Shown: in pieces, positions 38,626 to 46,277 of the stretch
Position numbering within the stretch: position 1 is the stretch's first letter
Layout: the number at the start of each line of letters is the position of its first letter
Source of the DNA: Natrinema hispanicum
GTDB taxonomy: Archaea > Halobacteriota > Halobacteria > Halobacteriales > Natrialbaceae
Assembly: GCF_004217335.1 (NCBI RefSeq)
Contig: NZ_SHMP01000003.1
Span: 930,001-994,000, forward strand
DNA: 64,000 nt
Reading direction: 5' to 3'
Position numbers and translations under genes: made by a program
The notes under the pieces: generated by a model
Database searches by the model: none
What the model was told of the DNA's origin: nothing
What the model saw: only the letters and a program-made list of their open reading frames with translations

Positions 38626-39789
38626 TTAGCGGATGACGCCCGCGTCGCGGAGGGCAGCTCGCTGTGTCTCGTCGTAGCCCACCGACGCGAGCAGCTCGTC
38701 GGTGTGCTCACCGTGGGCCGGGAGCGACTCGTCGTCGCTGTCGGGTGCGTCCGATCCCGCAGCCGGGAACCCGACTCGTGGGGGTGCATCGTCCGGCCGT
38801 TCGACCAGTCCGCGGGCCTCGAACTGTGGGTGCTCGAGGGCTTCGGCCGGCGTATATACTGGTCCAACCACCGTCTCGTCACCCAGCGTCTCGAGCCACT
38901 CGTCCCGCGAGCGACTCGCGAACAGGTCGGCGAGTTCCGCACGGATGGCTTCCATTTCGGCTGGATCGTCGGTCTCGTGAACGTCGATGAGATCTTCACG
39001 CCCGACGTCCTCGCAGAACGTGGTCCAGAACTTCTCTTCGAGTGCCGCGAACGTCACGTATCGGCCGTCTTCAGTCTCGTAGATATCGTACCAGGGCACC
39101 GCGCCGGTGAGTGCCGTCTCGCCGGGGCGGGGATCATCGCCGGTAAGCGCCTCGTAGGAGAGGCCCTGCGAGAAGGAGGCGACCACGTCAGTCATGGCGA
39201 TGTCGATGTACTCCCCGCCGTTGCCGAGTTCGCGCGAGAGCAGGCCGCCGACGATGCTGAACGCCGCGAACAGGCCGCCGCCAAAGTCGCTGATCTGATA
39301 GCCCGGAATTTGCGGCGGTTCCGACTCGTCCTCGCGGGTCATATCAAGCAGCCCGGAAACGCCGACGTAGTTGAGGTCGTGACCCGCGCGGTCTGCGTAC
39401 GGGCCGGTCTGGCCGTAGCCCGACAGCGAACAGTAAATCAGGTCCGCGTTGTACTCGGTCAGCGTCTCGTAGTCGATCTCGAGGCGGTCAGCGACGCCCG
39501 GTCGGAACCCCTCGAAGACGACGTCGGCGTCTTCGACCAGCCGGTAGAACGCGGTTCGGCCCTCCGTGGATTTCAGATCGAGTGCGACGCTTCGCTTGCC
39601 GCGATTGACGCTGTCGAACAGCGCGCCGACCTCGCGGTCGGTCATCGGCGGCATGTGTCGGGCGTAGTCGCCCGTCCCAGTGTCTTCGACCTTTATGACG
39701 TCGGCACCTGCGTCGGCGAGCAATTGCGTCGCGTACGGCCCCGGGAGAAGACGGGTCAGGTCAAGTATCTGAACAGAATCGAGTTGCAT
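38626..39789 (-). CDS. CaiB/BaiF family CoA-transferase or alpha-methylacyl-CoA racemase
   Basis: This 387-residue family III CoA-transferase-fold protein has the N-terminal ILDLTRLLPGPYATQLLADAGADVIKVED and NRGKRSVALDLKS near 62-74. AGHDLNYVGVSGLLD near 130-144 is characteristic of alpha-methylacyl-CoA racemases, which share the fold. PGYQISDFGGGLFAA follows. Whether it transfers CoA or racemises 2-methylacyl-CoA cannot be decided by eye. It precedes the MaoC-type gene by 188 nt on the same strand, so they may act on the same CoA ester. Confidence 0.88.
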   Translation of the reverse strand: MQLDSVQILDLTRLLPGPYATQLLADAGADVIKVEDTGTGDYARHMPPMTDREVGALFDSVNRGKRSVALDLKSTEGRTAFYRLVEDADVVFEGFRPGVADRLEIDYETLTEYNADLIYCSLSGYGQTGPYADRAGHDLNYVGVSGLLDMTREDESEPPQIPGYQISDFGGGLFAAFSIVGGLLSRELGNGGEYIDIAMTDVVASFSQGLSYEALTGDDPRPGETALTGAVPWYDIYETEDGRYVTFAALEEKFWTTFCEDVGREDLIDVHETDDPAEMEAIRAELADLFASRSRDEWLETLGDETVVGPVYTPAEALEHPQFEARGLVERPDDAPPRVGFPAAGSDAPDSDDESLPAHGEHTDELLASVGYDETQRAALRDAGVIR

Positions 39790-39929
39790 GTGCTCACGTG
39801 ACGGGCCGTTCTCAAAAGCCTACTGGCGCTCTTCGCTCTGTGGGCGGCGCTTGAGTCACACCGTTCCGGTCGACGACGAACGAACCGCGATCGGAAAACA
39901 GCGGAGAACTGCCCGGTTTCGTCGACCGC

Positions 39930-41012
39930 TCAGTACGCCTGTAGCTCCTCGAGGACGGCTTGGGCGCTGCCGTCGGCGATGACCTCTCGGGCCTGCTCGA
40001 GGCCGTCGTCCAGGCTGTCGACGTCCTGGCGGGCGTACATCCGGAACGCGCCGTTGAGCGCGATCGCGTCGGCGAAGTGGTCGTCGCGCTCGCCGGCGAG
40101 GACGGCTTCGGTGATCGCTGCGGAGTCGGCTGCCATGTCGTCGACGGCGAGGTCGTCGCGTTCCATCTCCATGCCGTATTCGGCGGTTTCGATCTCGTAG
40201 TCCTCGAAGGATTCGTCGCCGTCGGCTCCTGTTTCGTCCCACTCGGCGACCTTCGTATAGCCGGGGCGGATGTCGTCGTAGCCTTCCATCCCCTGGAAGA
40301 AGATCGCCCGGGAGTAGTCGAGTTGGTCGCTTTCCTTGATAAGATCAGTCAGCTTCTTCGCGAACGCGAGGTGGTAGAACGAGCCCAGGTGTACGTCGGC
40401 GTTCGCCGGGTTGGCAACGGTCTCGATCGTGTTGACGAAGGTTCGGACACCCATCTCGTCGCGACGCTCGAAGAGGTCGTCGATTCCGGGGTTGAACGCG
40501 GGCTGATAGTAGAAGCCGAAGCCGGTCTCGTCGACCATGTCGGCGCTTTCCGTTGGCTCGAGTTCGGTCCGGACGCCGAGTTCGTCGAGGACGTGTTTGT
40601 ACGCCGTGGCCTTCTGGGAGGGGACGTAGTCGCCGGAGTGGACGACGACCGGCGTCCCCGCAGCGGCGGCGACGACGCCGGCACCGACGCCGAGGATAGC
40701 GGACGTGTCCTTCCCGTCGTAGTTCGCACCGCAGTCGACCGGATCACACTCGGGCTCGGCGGTGACGACCGACTCCTCGCGCATGACGTCGGTGTAGGCC
40801 GACAGCTCCTCGGGGTTGTTGCGCTTCCAGCGGTTGGCCAGCCAGAACGCACCGAGGGTGGTGTCCTCGGGCTCGCCCGCCAGAATCCGCTGGAACGCCT
40901 CGCGAGCCTGCGCGTGGCTCATGTCGTCGGCCGACTTGGGACCCGAACCGATGACCTCCGTCAGCAGGCGTTTCAACGGCCATTCGCCGAACGTCTGGGA
41001 TGCCTTCGCCAT
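39930..41012 (-). CDS. TrpD2/YbiB-like protein of the anthranilate phosphoribosyltransferase fold
   Basis: This 360-residue protein has the nucleoside-phosphorylase class III/TrpD fold: an N-terminal helical domain (ARQAFQRILAGE-like, ANRWKRNNPEELSAYTDVMREES) and a glycine-rich phosphoribosyl domain. The TrpD catalytic GTGGD motif is replaced by CGANYDGKDTSAILGVGAG near 95-113. A matching AAAAGTPVVVHSGDYVPSQK follows. The loss points to the TrpD2/YbiB branch rather than tryptophan synthesis, and no trp gene lies nearby. Databases often name such proteins anthranilate phosphoribosyltransferase. The start MAKASQTFGEWPL is chosen over an upstream in-frame Met. Confidence 0.8.
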   Translation of the reverse strand: MAKASQTFGEWPLKRLLTEVIGSGPKSADDMSHAQAREAFQRILAGEPEDTTLGAFWLANRWKRNNPEELSAYTDVMREESVVTAEPECDPVDCGANYDGKDTSAILGVGAGVVAAAAGTPVVVHSGDYVPSQKATAYKHVLDELGVRTELEPTESADMVDETGFGFYYQPAFNPGIDDLFERRDEMGVRTFVNTIETVANPANADVHLGSFYHLAFAKKLTDLIKESDQLDYSRAIFFQGMEGYDDIRPGYTKVAEWDETGADGDESFEDYEIETAEYGMEMERDDLAVDDMAADSAAITEAVLAGERDDHFADAIALNGAFRMYARQDVDSLDDGLEQAREVIADGSAQAVLEELQAY

Positions 41013-41228
41013 GTGCGGCCGTTGGAACGGACGGCGCAAAAACCCCCCGTTTCCTGCATCCTTCCGGGAAACAGTCCGTGAATACCCGCTCACGTCTCCG
41101 CCCGTGTCTGAGTGTACGTGGTGTATATAATCGGCCAGCAGCGGAACCGTCTCCTGGGAACCCACTGGCACTGTCGATGACCGAGGAGTCCCGAAACCAC
41201 TACGGTGGCCGTCTCCCTAGAACGGCCA

Positions 41229-42269
41229 ATGAGCACCCTGTCGGGGAACTGGCGTGAGGCCATCGACGACGTGGACGCAGCGCTGATCGACGGCTACCAG
41301 AGCGGCTTCCCGATCGAGGAACGGCCGTTCCGGCGGCTCGCTACCGACCTCGAGATCGACGAATCAGACGCGGTCGAACGCGTTCGCGCGCTCAAGGAGG
41401 AAGGGATCGTCCGCCGGTTCGGCGCTGTCCTCAATCCGCCGGTGATCGGCTCGTCGACGCTCGCTGCCGTCCAGGCACCGGAAGACCGCTTCGAGGAAAT
41501 CGCAGCGATCATCAACGACTACCGGCAGGTCAACCACAACTACGCCCGCGACCACGAGTGGAACATGTGGTTCGTCGTCACCGCCGGGTCACAGCAGCGA
41601 CGCGACGAAATCCTCGCCGAGATCGAGGCCGAAACTGGCTGTGCGGTCCTCAACCTGCCGATGTTGACCGACTACTACATCGACCTCGAGTTCCCCGTCG
41701 TCAATAGCGACCGGTTCGCCCGCGAGTCCCTCGAAGATCGCACCGATTCGTCGGCCACTCGGATCAGCGAGGAAGCGACTGGCGATCTCTCGGCGCTCGA
41801 GGCAGACCTCTTGCTCGAGATTCAGGACGGCTTTCCGCTGTCGGCGACGCCGTATCGCGACATCGCCGACGCGATCGGCTCCGACGTCGAGGACGTCCTC
41901 GAGGCCGTCTCTCGGCTGCTCGCAAACGGCTGTATCAAACGGATCGGCTGTATCATCAACCACGTCGTGACGGGCTTCGACGCCAACTGTATGGTCGTCT
42001 GGGACGTTCCCGACGAGAACTTAGACGAGTGGGGCGAGCGTGCGGGTGGCTTGCCGTACGTGACGCTGTGTTATCACCGGCCGCGCAGGCCCGACCAGGA
42101 GTGGCCGTACAACCTGTTTACGATGATCCACGGCCGCGATCCCGAGGCCGTCGACGCGAAGATCGACGAACTCGCAGCCGACTATCTTCCCGTCGACCAC
42201 GAGCGACTCTACTCGACCGAGACGCTAAAGCAGACGGGCGCACGCTACGATGATCTGATCGGAACCTAA
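41229..42269 (+). CDS. Fused siroheme decarboxylase AhbA-AhbB (Lrp/AsnC-like)
   Basis: This 346-residue protein consists of two homologous halves (about 1-170 and 185-346). Each has a winged-helix segment and an AsnC-like ligand domain. The halves carry the siroheme-decarboxylase signatures VNHNYARDHEWNMWFVVTA near 101-119 and LCYHRPRRPDQEWPYNLFTMI near 279-299. AhbA and AhbB, normally separate, decarboxylate siroheme to didecarboxysiroheme in the archaeal/SRB heme pathway. The fusion gives both subunits in one chain. The ATG at 41229 is chosen; an in-frame GTG lies 24 nt earlier. A palindromic repeat follows. Confidence 0.88.
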   Translation: MSTLSGNWREAIDDVDAALIDGYQSGFPIEERPFRRLATDLEIDESDAVERVRALKEEGIVRRFGAVLNPPVIGSSTLAAVQAPEDRFEEIAAIINDYRQVNHNYARDHEWNMWFVVTAGSQQRRDEILAEIEAETGCAVLNLPMLTDYYIDLEFPVVNSDRFARESLEDRTDSSATRISEEATGDLSALEADLLLEIQDGFPLSATPYRDIADAIGSDVEDVLEAVSRLLANGCIKRIGCIINHVVTGFDANCMVVWDVPDENLDEWGERAGGLPYVTLCYHRPRRPDQEWPYNLFTMIHGRDPEAVDAKIDELAADYLPVDHERLYSTETLKQTGARYDDLIGT

Positions 42270-42287
42270 CGCTCGTCTCGGCGACTG

Positions 42288-42365
42288 ATACGGGCTGCTG
42301 TCCCGATGTCGGTGCAACCGCAGCCGATGGCGGTTGCACTGGCACTGACTGACAGGAGTCCGTAT
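42288..42365. repeat. Dispersed ~80-bp palindromic element, copy
   Basis: A 78-bp palindrome starts GACTGATACGGGCTGCTGTC and ends CTGACTGACAGGAGTCCGTAT, with the central GGTGCAACCGCAG / GGCGGTTGCACTGG arms. It lies 18 nt after the siroheme decarboxylase stop, so its TGA is not used as a stop here. Confidence 0.82.
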
Positions 42366-42675
42366 GAGATCAGACAGCCACTCGCCCGGCGGAGCGACCG
42401 GGACATGTAGGTCTCCGATACATACCAAATAACATTGGAATAGTCTCTTTAAATCCGCGCTCCAACAGACGGGTTGCACCGCAAGGTGCGCCATGTGTGG
42501 GGTCCACCACCGCTTACCATTCGAGCCCCCACACAGCGGCTTCCGATTCTGGAAGCGTCTCCTCATAGAGCAACGACCATAATAAATGATTTTGCCACTC
42601 TCGAGCGAGGTGTGTCGTCGATGACGCGGCGTGTATCCTGGGCTATCGAGCGATACTGCCGTCACAGCGACGGTG
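42366..42675. other. Intergenic region with a candidate small gene
   Basis: After the palindrome there is an AT-richer stretch with ccaaataacattgg and a TATA-like CTTTAAAT near 42447-42455. The 29-codon frame at 42493-42582 follows. The rest up to the 3' end of the FAD/Fe-S gene at 42676 shows nothing recognisable. Confidence 0.4.
42493..42582 (+). CDS. Putative 29-residue small protein, unknown function
   Basis: An ATG-to-TAA frame of 29 codons begins MCGVHHRLPF and ends FWKRLLIEQRP. It is preceded at about 7 nt by AAGGTG, a good match to an archaeal ribosome-binding site. CTTTAAAT lies about 43 nt upstream, giving a promoter and short leader. The product is basic with a Cys-x2-His-His start, unlike the acidic bulk proteome, and has a W/F-containing amphipathic C-terminal half. 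I recognise no family; it could be a regulatory peptide or a chance frame. Confidence 0.4.
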   Translation: MCGVHHRLPFEPPHSGFRFWKRLLIEQRP

Positions 42676-45600
42676 CTACTGTGGCCGCTCGAGTGCTTCC
42701 GCCACGACCTCGATCGGCGTCGGCGGTTCCTCGGGTGCGCCGGGGCGGTTCTCGAGTTGGGTCCGACAGGAGGCACCCGGCGCGACGACGCGGTCGCCGT
42801 CGCTGTCTGCGACCTGTTCGTAGAGGATCGAGGCGATCGCGTCGCTCATCGAGGCGTGTTCGGCCTCGTAACCGAAGGAGCCGGCCATCCCACAGCAGCC
42901 CGAATCGAGGGGATCGACGGCGTAGCCCGCCCGTCGAAGCACGCCGACGGCGTGGTGGTCCTTCGCGACCGATTTCTGGTGGCAGTGGCCGTGGTAGGCG
43001 AGCTGTTGCTGGACCGCCGCGGGGTCGAAGTCGATGGCCTCGTCCAGCCGGAACGTATCGATGTACTCACAGATACCGTAGGTGGCGTCGGCGACCGTTT
43101 CGGCAGCGTCGGATGTGAGCAGATCGAGGTAATCGGACTGGAACATGACGGCATCGGAGGGTTCGATCACGACCACGTCCCAGCCGGCCTTGACTTGCGG
43201 TGCGAGCGCGGTCACGTTCTCGCGGGCCGTCGTCCGCGCTTTCTCGAGAAAGCCCTTCGAGAACGCCGGCCGGCCGGTATCGCCCAATCCGTCGGGCACC
43301 CTGACGTGGACGCCCGCGGCCTCGAGAACGCGGACGGCCGCTTTCCCGGCGTCGGGATGGTTGTAGTTGGTGTAGGTGTCGGGATAGAGGACGACCGTGC
43401 GATCTGCGTCGGCCTCGCGAACGCGTGAACCGCCGCGTTCGTCGAACCACTCGCGGAACGTCTCGGCGTGGAACGTCGGCAATGGCCGGCTCGCGTCGAT
43501 GCCGACGACGGCCTCGAGGAGCTTGCGAGCACCCGGCACCTTCGACGCGGCGTTGGACATGGGTGCGAGTCGACTCCCCCATTTCGACAGCGTCGCGACG
43601 TTGGCGAAGAGCCGATCGCGCAGGCTCGCGCCGTTGCGTTGGTGGTATTCGTGGGTGACCTCGGTTTTGAGCTTCGCCATGTCGACCTCGCTCGGACAGT
43701 CGATGGCACAGCCCTTGCAGCCGATACAGAGGTCCATCACCTCCTCGACGAACTCGTCGGAGACGGCTTCGTCCGGCTCGAGCCCGCCGCTCATGGCCTG
43801 TCGGAGCGCGTTCGCTCGGCCCCGGGTCGCCGTGATCTCCTCGCGGCTGGCCCGGTAGGTGGGACACATCACGCCACCGGTGGTCGACTGTTCGCCGCGA
43901 CAGCCGCCACAGCCGTGACAGAGCTCGACCATGCCCTGCATGCCGTTGTCGTTGTCCCACTGGAGAGCAGGCTCGAACCCCGCCTCGAAGTCGTAGTCGG
44001 GATCGAATCGCAGATGCTCTCGCAAATCGGTTGGATCGCTCTCGCGGAAGACGACCTGCCCAGGATTGAGCAGCCAGTCGGGATCGAAGGCGGTCTTGAG
44101 ATCCTGGAAGGTTTCCCAGAGTTCGTCGCCGTAGAGTTTGTGATTCCATTGCGTGCGTGCGCGACCGTCGCCGTGTTCGCCCGAGACCGAGCCACCGAGT
44201 TCGACCACGAGATCCGTCACGTCGTCGGCGATTCCGTGCAGTTGCTCGAGGCCCACCTCGGTTTTCGTATTGACCAGCGGCCGGACGTGGAGTACGCCAG
44301 GGCCAGCGTGGGCATAGAACGTGGCATAGGTGTCGTGGGTCTCGAGGATCTCCTCGAAGCCCTCGACGAACTCGGGGAGGTGTGCGGGCGGGATCGCAGT
44401 GTCCTCGATAAAGGAGATGTGCTTTGCGTCGGTCGTCCGCGAGAGCAAGATCGGGAGCCCGGACTTGCGGAGCTTCCAGAGCTTCGCACGTTCTGCCTCG
44501 TCGTAGGCCTCGAGTGCTTCGATCGCGCGCGTTTCGTCGTCGCTGTGTGGCACATTGGCGGCCGGCTCGCCAGCGGGGTCTGCCGATGGCACCCGGTCGG
44601 CAAGCAGGCCGGCAACCTGTTCTTTCCCGTGGGCGTCGTCCTCGGCGTAGAACTCGACGAGGAGGACGGCGTTGGTTCCCTCGGGCAGGATTTCGGTGAC
44701 GGGGCCGAACTCCGCAGTGTCGCGGGCGAGATCGATCAACACGTCGTCGAGGACCTCGACTGCGGCGGGGTCGTGTTCGAGGATCGGCTCGACATCGCAC
44801 ATCGCGGTATGGAGATCGGGATAACACAGCAAGGTGACGGCCTTCGTCTCGGGGACCGGCTCGAGCGAGACCGTCGCTTCGGTGACGACCGCCAGCGTCC
44901 CCTCGCTGCCGGCCAGCAGGCGCGCGAGGTTGACAGTGCCGGGCTCGCCGGTTTCCTCGCCGCCGGGCAACTCGTCGCCGCGAGCCTCGGCGACGAGCCG
45001 ATCGAGGTTGTAGCCCGAGACGTTGCGCTTGAGATCGGGGTAGGTTTCGTCGATCAGATCCGCGTCTTCCGCGAGAATCCGCTCGATTTCGGCGTAGATT
45101 CGCCCCTCGAGATCGCCGTCGGGATCGGCTCGCTCGCTGAGCTCCTCTCTGGTCACCTCGCCAAAGCGGGTGACGGTGCCGTCGGCGAGAACGGCCTCGA
45201 CCTCCTCGATATAGGCGTCTGTCTTACCGTATTTCAGGGAGTGTGCGCCGGTCGAGTTGTTGCCGATCGCACCCCCGATCGCGCTTTTGTCACGCCACGC
45301 GGGGTCGGGTGCGAACTTGAGGTCGTGGGGAGCCAGCGCCTCGTTCAGCGTGCCCACGATCGTCCCCGATTGGACTGTGGCGGTGCGATCGTCGGGATCG
45401 ATCGCGCGGATCTCGTTCATATGCCGGGTGAAATCCAACACGACGGCCCGGTTGACTGTCTGGCCGGCGAGGCTCGTCCCGCCACCCCGTGGGAGCACCG
45501 GAATCTCGCGTTCGGCACAGTACTCGAGGATCCCCGCGACGTCGGCCGTCGATTCGGGGAAAGCGACAGCGATCGGCGTCACCTCGTAGGCGCTTGCATC

Positions 45601-45759
45601 GGTCGCATATAGCTCGCGGGAGTAGGAGTCAGCCCGGATCTCACAGGCGACGAGCCGCTCGAGGTCTGTGACCAGGGCCGGGCGGTCGACGTCGTCGCTC
45701 CGGTAGTCGTAGTTCGCTCGCCGGTCGGCGGCCGGGTCGGCGCTCGGCTCCAAAGACAT
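42676..45759 (-). CDS. FAD-linked oxidase fused to Fe-S/CCG heterodisulfide-type domain (D-lactate/glycolate dehydrogenase family)
   Basis: This 1027-residue fusion has three parts. An FAD-binding_4 domain (about 50-240) contains VLPRGGGTSLAGQ and SAIGGAIGNNSTGAHSLKYGKTD. An FAD-oxidase C domain (about 270-560) ends with YAHAGPGVLHVRP, SGEHGDG and DPDWLLNPGQV. The Fe-S part has CHGCGGC (Cys614/617/620), CIGCKGCAIDC (678/681/684/688) and CCG-type repeats with SGCCGMAGSFG near the end. It equals GlcD and GlcF/GlpC in one chain. Members oxidise D-2-hydroxyacids such as D-lactate and pass electrons to the membrane quinone pool. It is a single-gene unit. Confidence 0.9.
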   Translation of the reverse strand: MSLEPSADPAADRRANYDYRSDDVDRPALVTDLERLVACEIRADSYSRELYATDASAYEVTPIAVAFPESTADVAGILEYCAEREIPVLPRGGGTSLAGQTVNRAVVLDFTRHMNEIRAIDPDDRTATVQSGTIVGTLNEALAPHDLKFAPDPAWRDKSAIGGAIGNNSTGAHSLKYGKTDAYIEEVEAVLADGTVTRFGEVTREELSERADPDGDLEGRIYAEIERILAEDADLIDETYPDLKRNVSGYNLDRLVAEARGDELPGGEETGEPGTVNLARLLAGSEGTLAVVTEATVSLEPVPETKAVTLLCYPDLHTAMCDVEPILEHDPAAVEVLDDVLIDLARDTAEFGPVTEILPEGTNAVLLVEFYAEDDAHGKEQVAGLLADRVPSADPAGEPAANVPHSDDETRAIEALEAYDEAERAKLWKLRKSGLPILLSRTTDAKHISFIEDTAIPPAHLPEFVEGFEEILETHDTYATFYAHAGPGVLHVRPLVNTKTEVGLEQLHGIADDVTDLVVELGGSVSGEHGDGRARTQWNHKLYGDELWETFQDLKTAFDPDWLLNPGQVVFRESDPTDLREHLRFDPDYDFEAGFEPALQWDNDNGMQGMVELCHGCGGCRGEQSTTGGVMCPTYRASREEITATRGRANALRQAMSGGLEPDEAVSDEFVEEVMDLCIGCKGCAIDCPSEVDMAKLKTEVTHEYHQRNGASLRDRLFANVATLSKWGSRLAPMSNAASKVPGARKLLEAVVGIDASRPLPTFHAETFREWFDERGGSRVREADADRTVVLYPDTYTNYNHPDAGKAAVRVLEAAGVHVRVPDGLGDTGRPAFSKGFLEKARTTARENVTALAPQVKAGWDVVVIEPSDAVMFQSDYLDLLTSDAAETVADATYGICEYIDTFRLDEAIDFDPAAVQQQLAYHGHCHQKSVAKDHHAVGVLRRAGYAVDPLDSGCCGMAGSFGYEAEHASMSDAIASILYEQVADSDGDRVVAPGASCRTQLENRPGAPEEPPTPIEVVAEALERPQ

Positions 45760-45853
45760 ACGTCACCCTTGCGCAGGGGCGACAAAAAGCACCCGCATTC
45801 TCCCATTAGACGACCGGTACTGGGGCTGTTCGGTCGTCTCGTGTTTCGCTGTC

Positions 45854-45935
45854 ATACGGATTACTGTCAGTCATTTCCAGCGTATCCGCAGGACGGGTCG
45901 CGGATACGCCGGTAAATCGGTACAGCAGACCGTAT
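45854..45935. repeat. Dispersed ~80-bp palindromic element, variant copy
   Basis: An 82-bp palindrome, ATACGGATTACTGTCAGTC ... ACAGCAGACCGTAT, has the same ends as the family but a different central stem (CCAGCGTATCCGC / GCGGATACGCCGG). The outer arms are conserved and the core changes in a compensated way, so structure rather than sequence appears to be kept. It lies between the starts of two divergent genes. Confidence 0.8.
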
Positions 45936-45964
45936 CAATCACTGACATCACAGGAAGGGGTAGT

Positions 45965-46098
45965 CGGACAGGCGGGGGATCTCGAACCCCCTGTCCGGCA
46001 CGCGTTTGGTTCTGAGATGTGATCGAGGTCAAACGTCGCCTCACTGCTTTTCAACGCGTGCCCCCTGGGGGCCGCCGTTCGCTGTCTCGAACGGCACC
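45965..46098 (-). ncRNA. Candidate structured non-coding RNA
   Basis: Read on the minus strand there are three strong stems in 130 nt. GCCGTTCG/CGAACGGC (46095-46088 with 46081-46074) is perfect. GGCACGCGTT/AACGCGTGCC (46062-46053 with 46006-45997) is perfect and encloses 46 nt that can fold further. CGGACAG...CTGTCCG (45997-45991 with 45971-45965) is extended inside by GGGG/CCCC. A TATA-like TTTTTATG (plus 46113-46120) on the same strand would place the transcription start near 46090-46098, at the first stem. No protein frame fits. The last hairpin contains a T-arm-like GGTTCGAGATCC, but no tRNA cloverleaf can be drawn. Confidence 0.45.
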
Positions 46099-46112
46099 CG
46101 TCCGTACTCGAG

Positions 46113-46120
46113 GCATAAAA
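46113..46120 (-). promoter_or_regulatory. TATA-like box for the candidate RNA
   Basis: The minus strand reads TTTTTATG within an A/T-rich patch (gtttgtttttatgcc), unusual in this GC-rich surrounding. It is centred about 20-25 nt before the first hairpin of the candidate RNA. Confidence 0.4.
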
Positions 46121-46277
46121 ACAAACAATGTGCCTAACTAGTGAGGTATCTGTGCCGATGGCCCCACCAAACCGCAGTCGCCCTCGCTGTCGGCTTCGCG
46201 GCAATCTGTGTGTCTTGTAAACGTTACCCGCGGCACTAATCGGAATGTCTATGCCTCTCATTCGGTATGTAAGACGT

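Larger units (their letters stand above)
45936..46277. other. Intergenic region holding the candidate RNA and the acyl-CoA dehydrogenase promoter region
   Basis: Apart from the structured segment, the part from 46123 to 46277 contains no gene. It must carry the promoter of the plus-strand acyl-CoA dehydrogenase; no single clear TATA box stands out. Confidence 0.35.

Noticed and set aside
45965..45998. Hairpin containing a T-arm-like GGTTCGAGATCC as a possible tRNA
   Set aside because: The loop is 8 nt instead of 7. The stem flanking it is continuous with the hairpin, and no D or anticodon arm can be placed.
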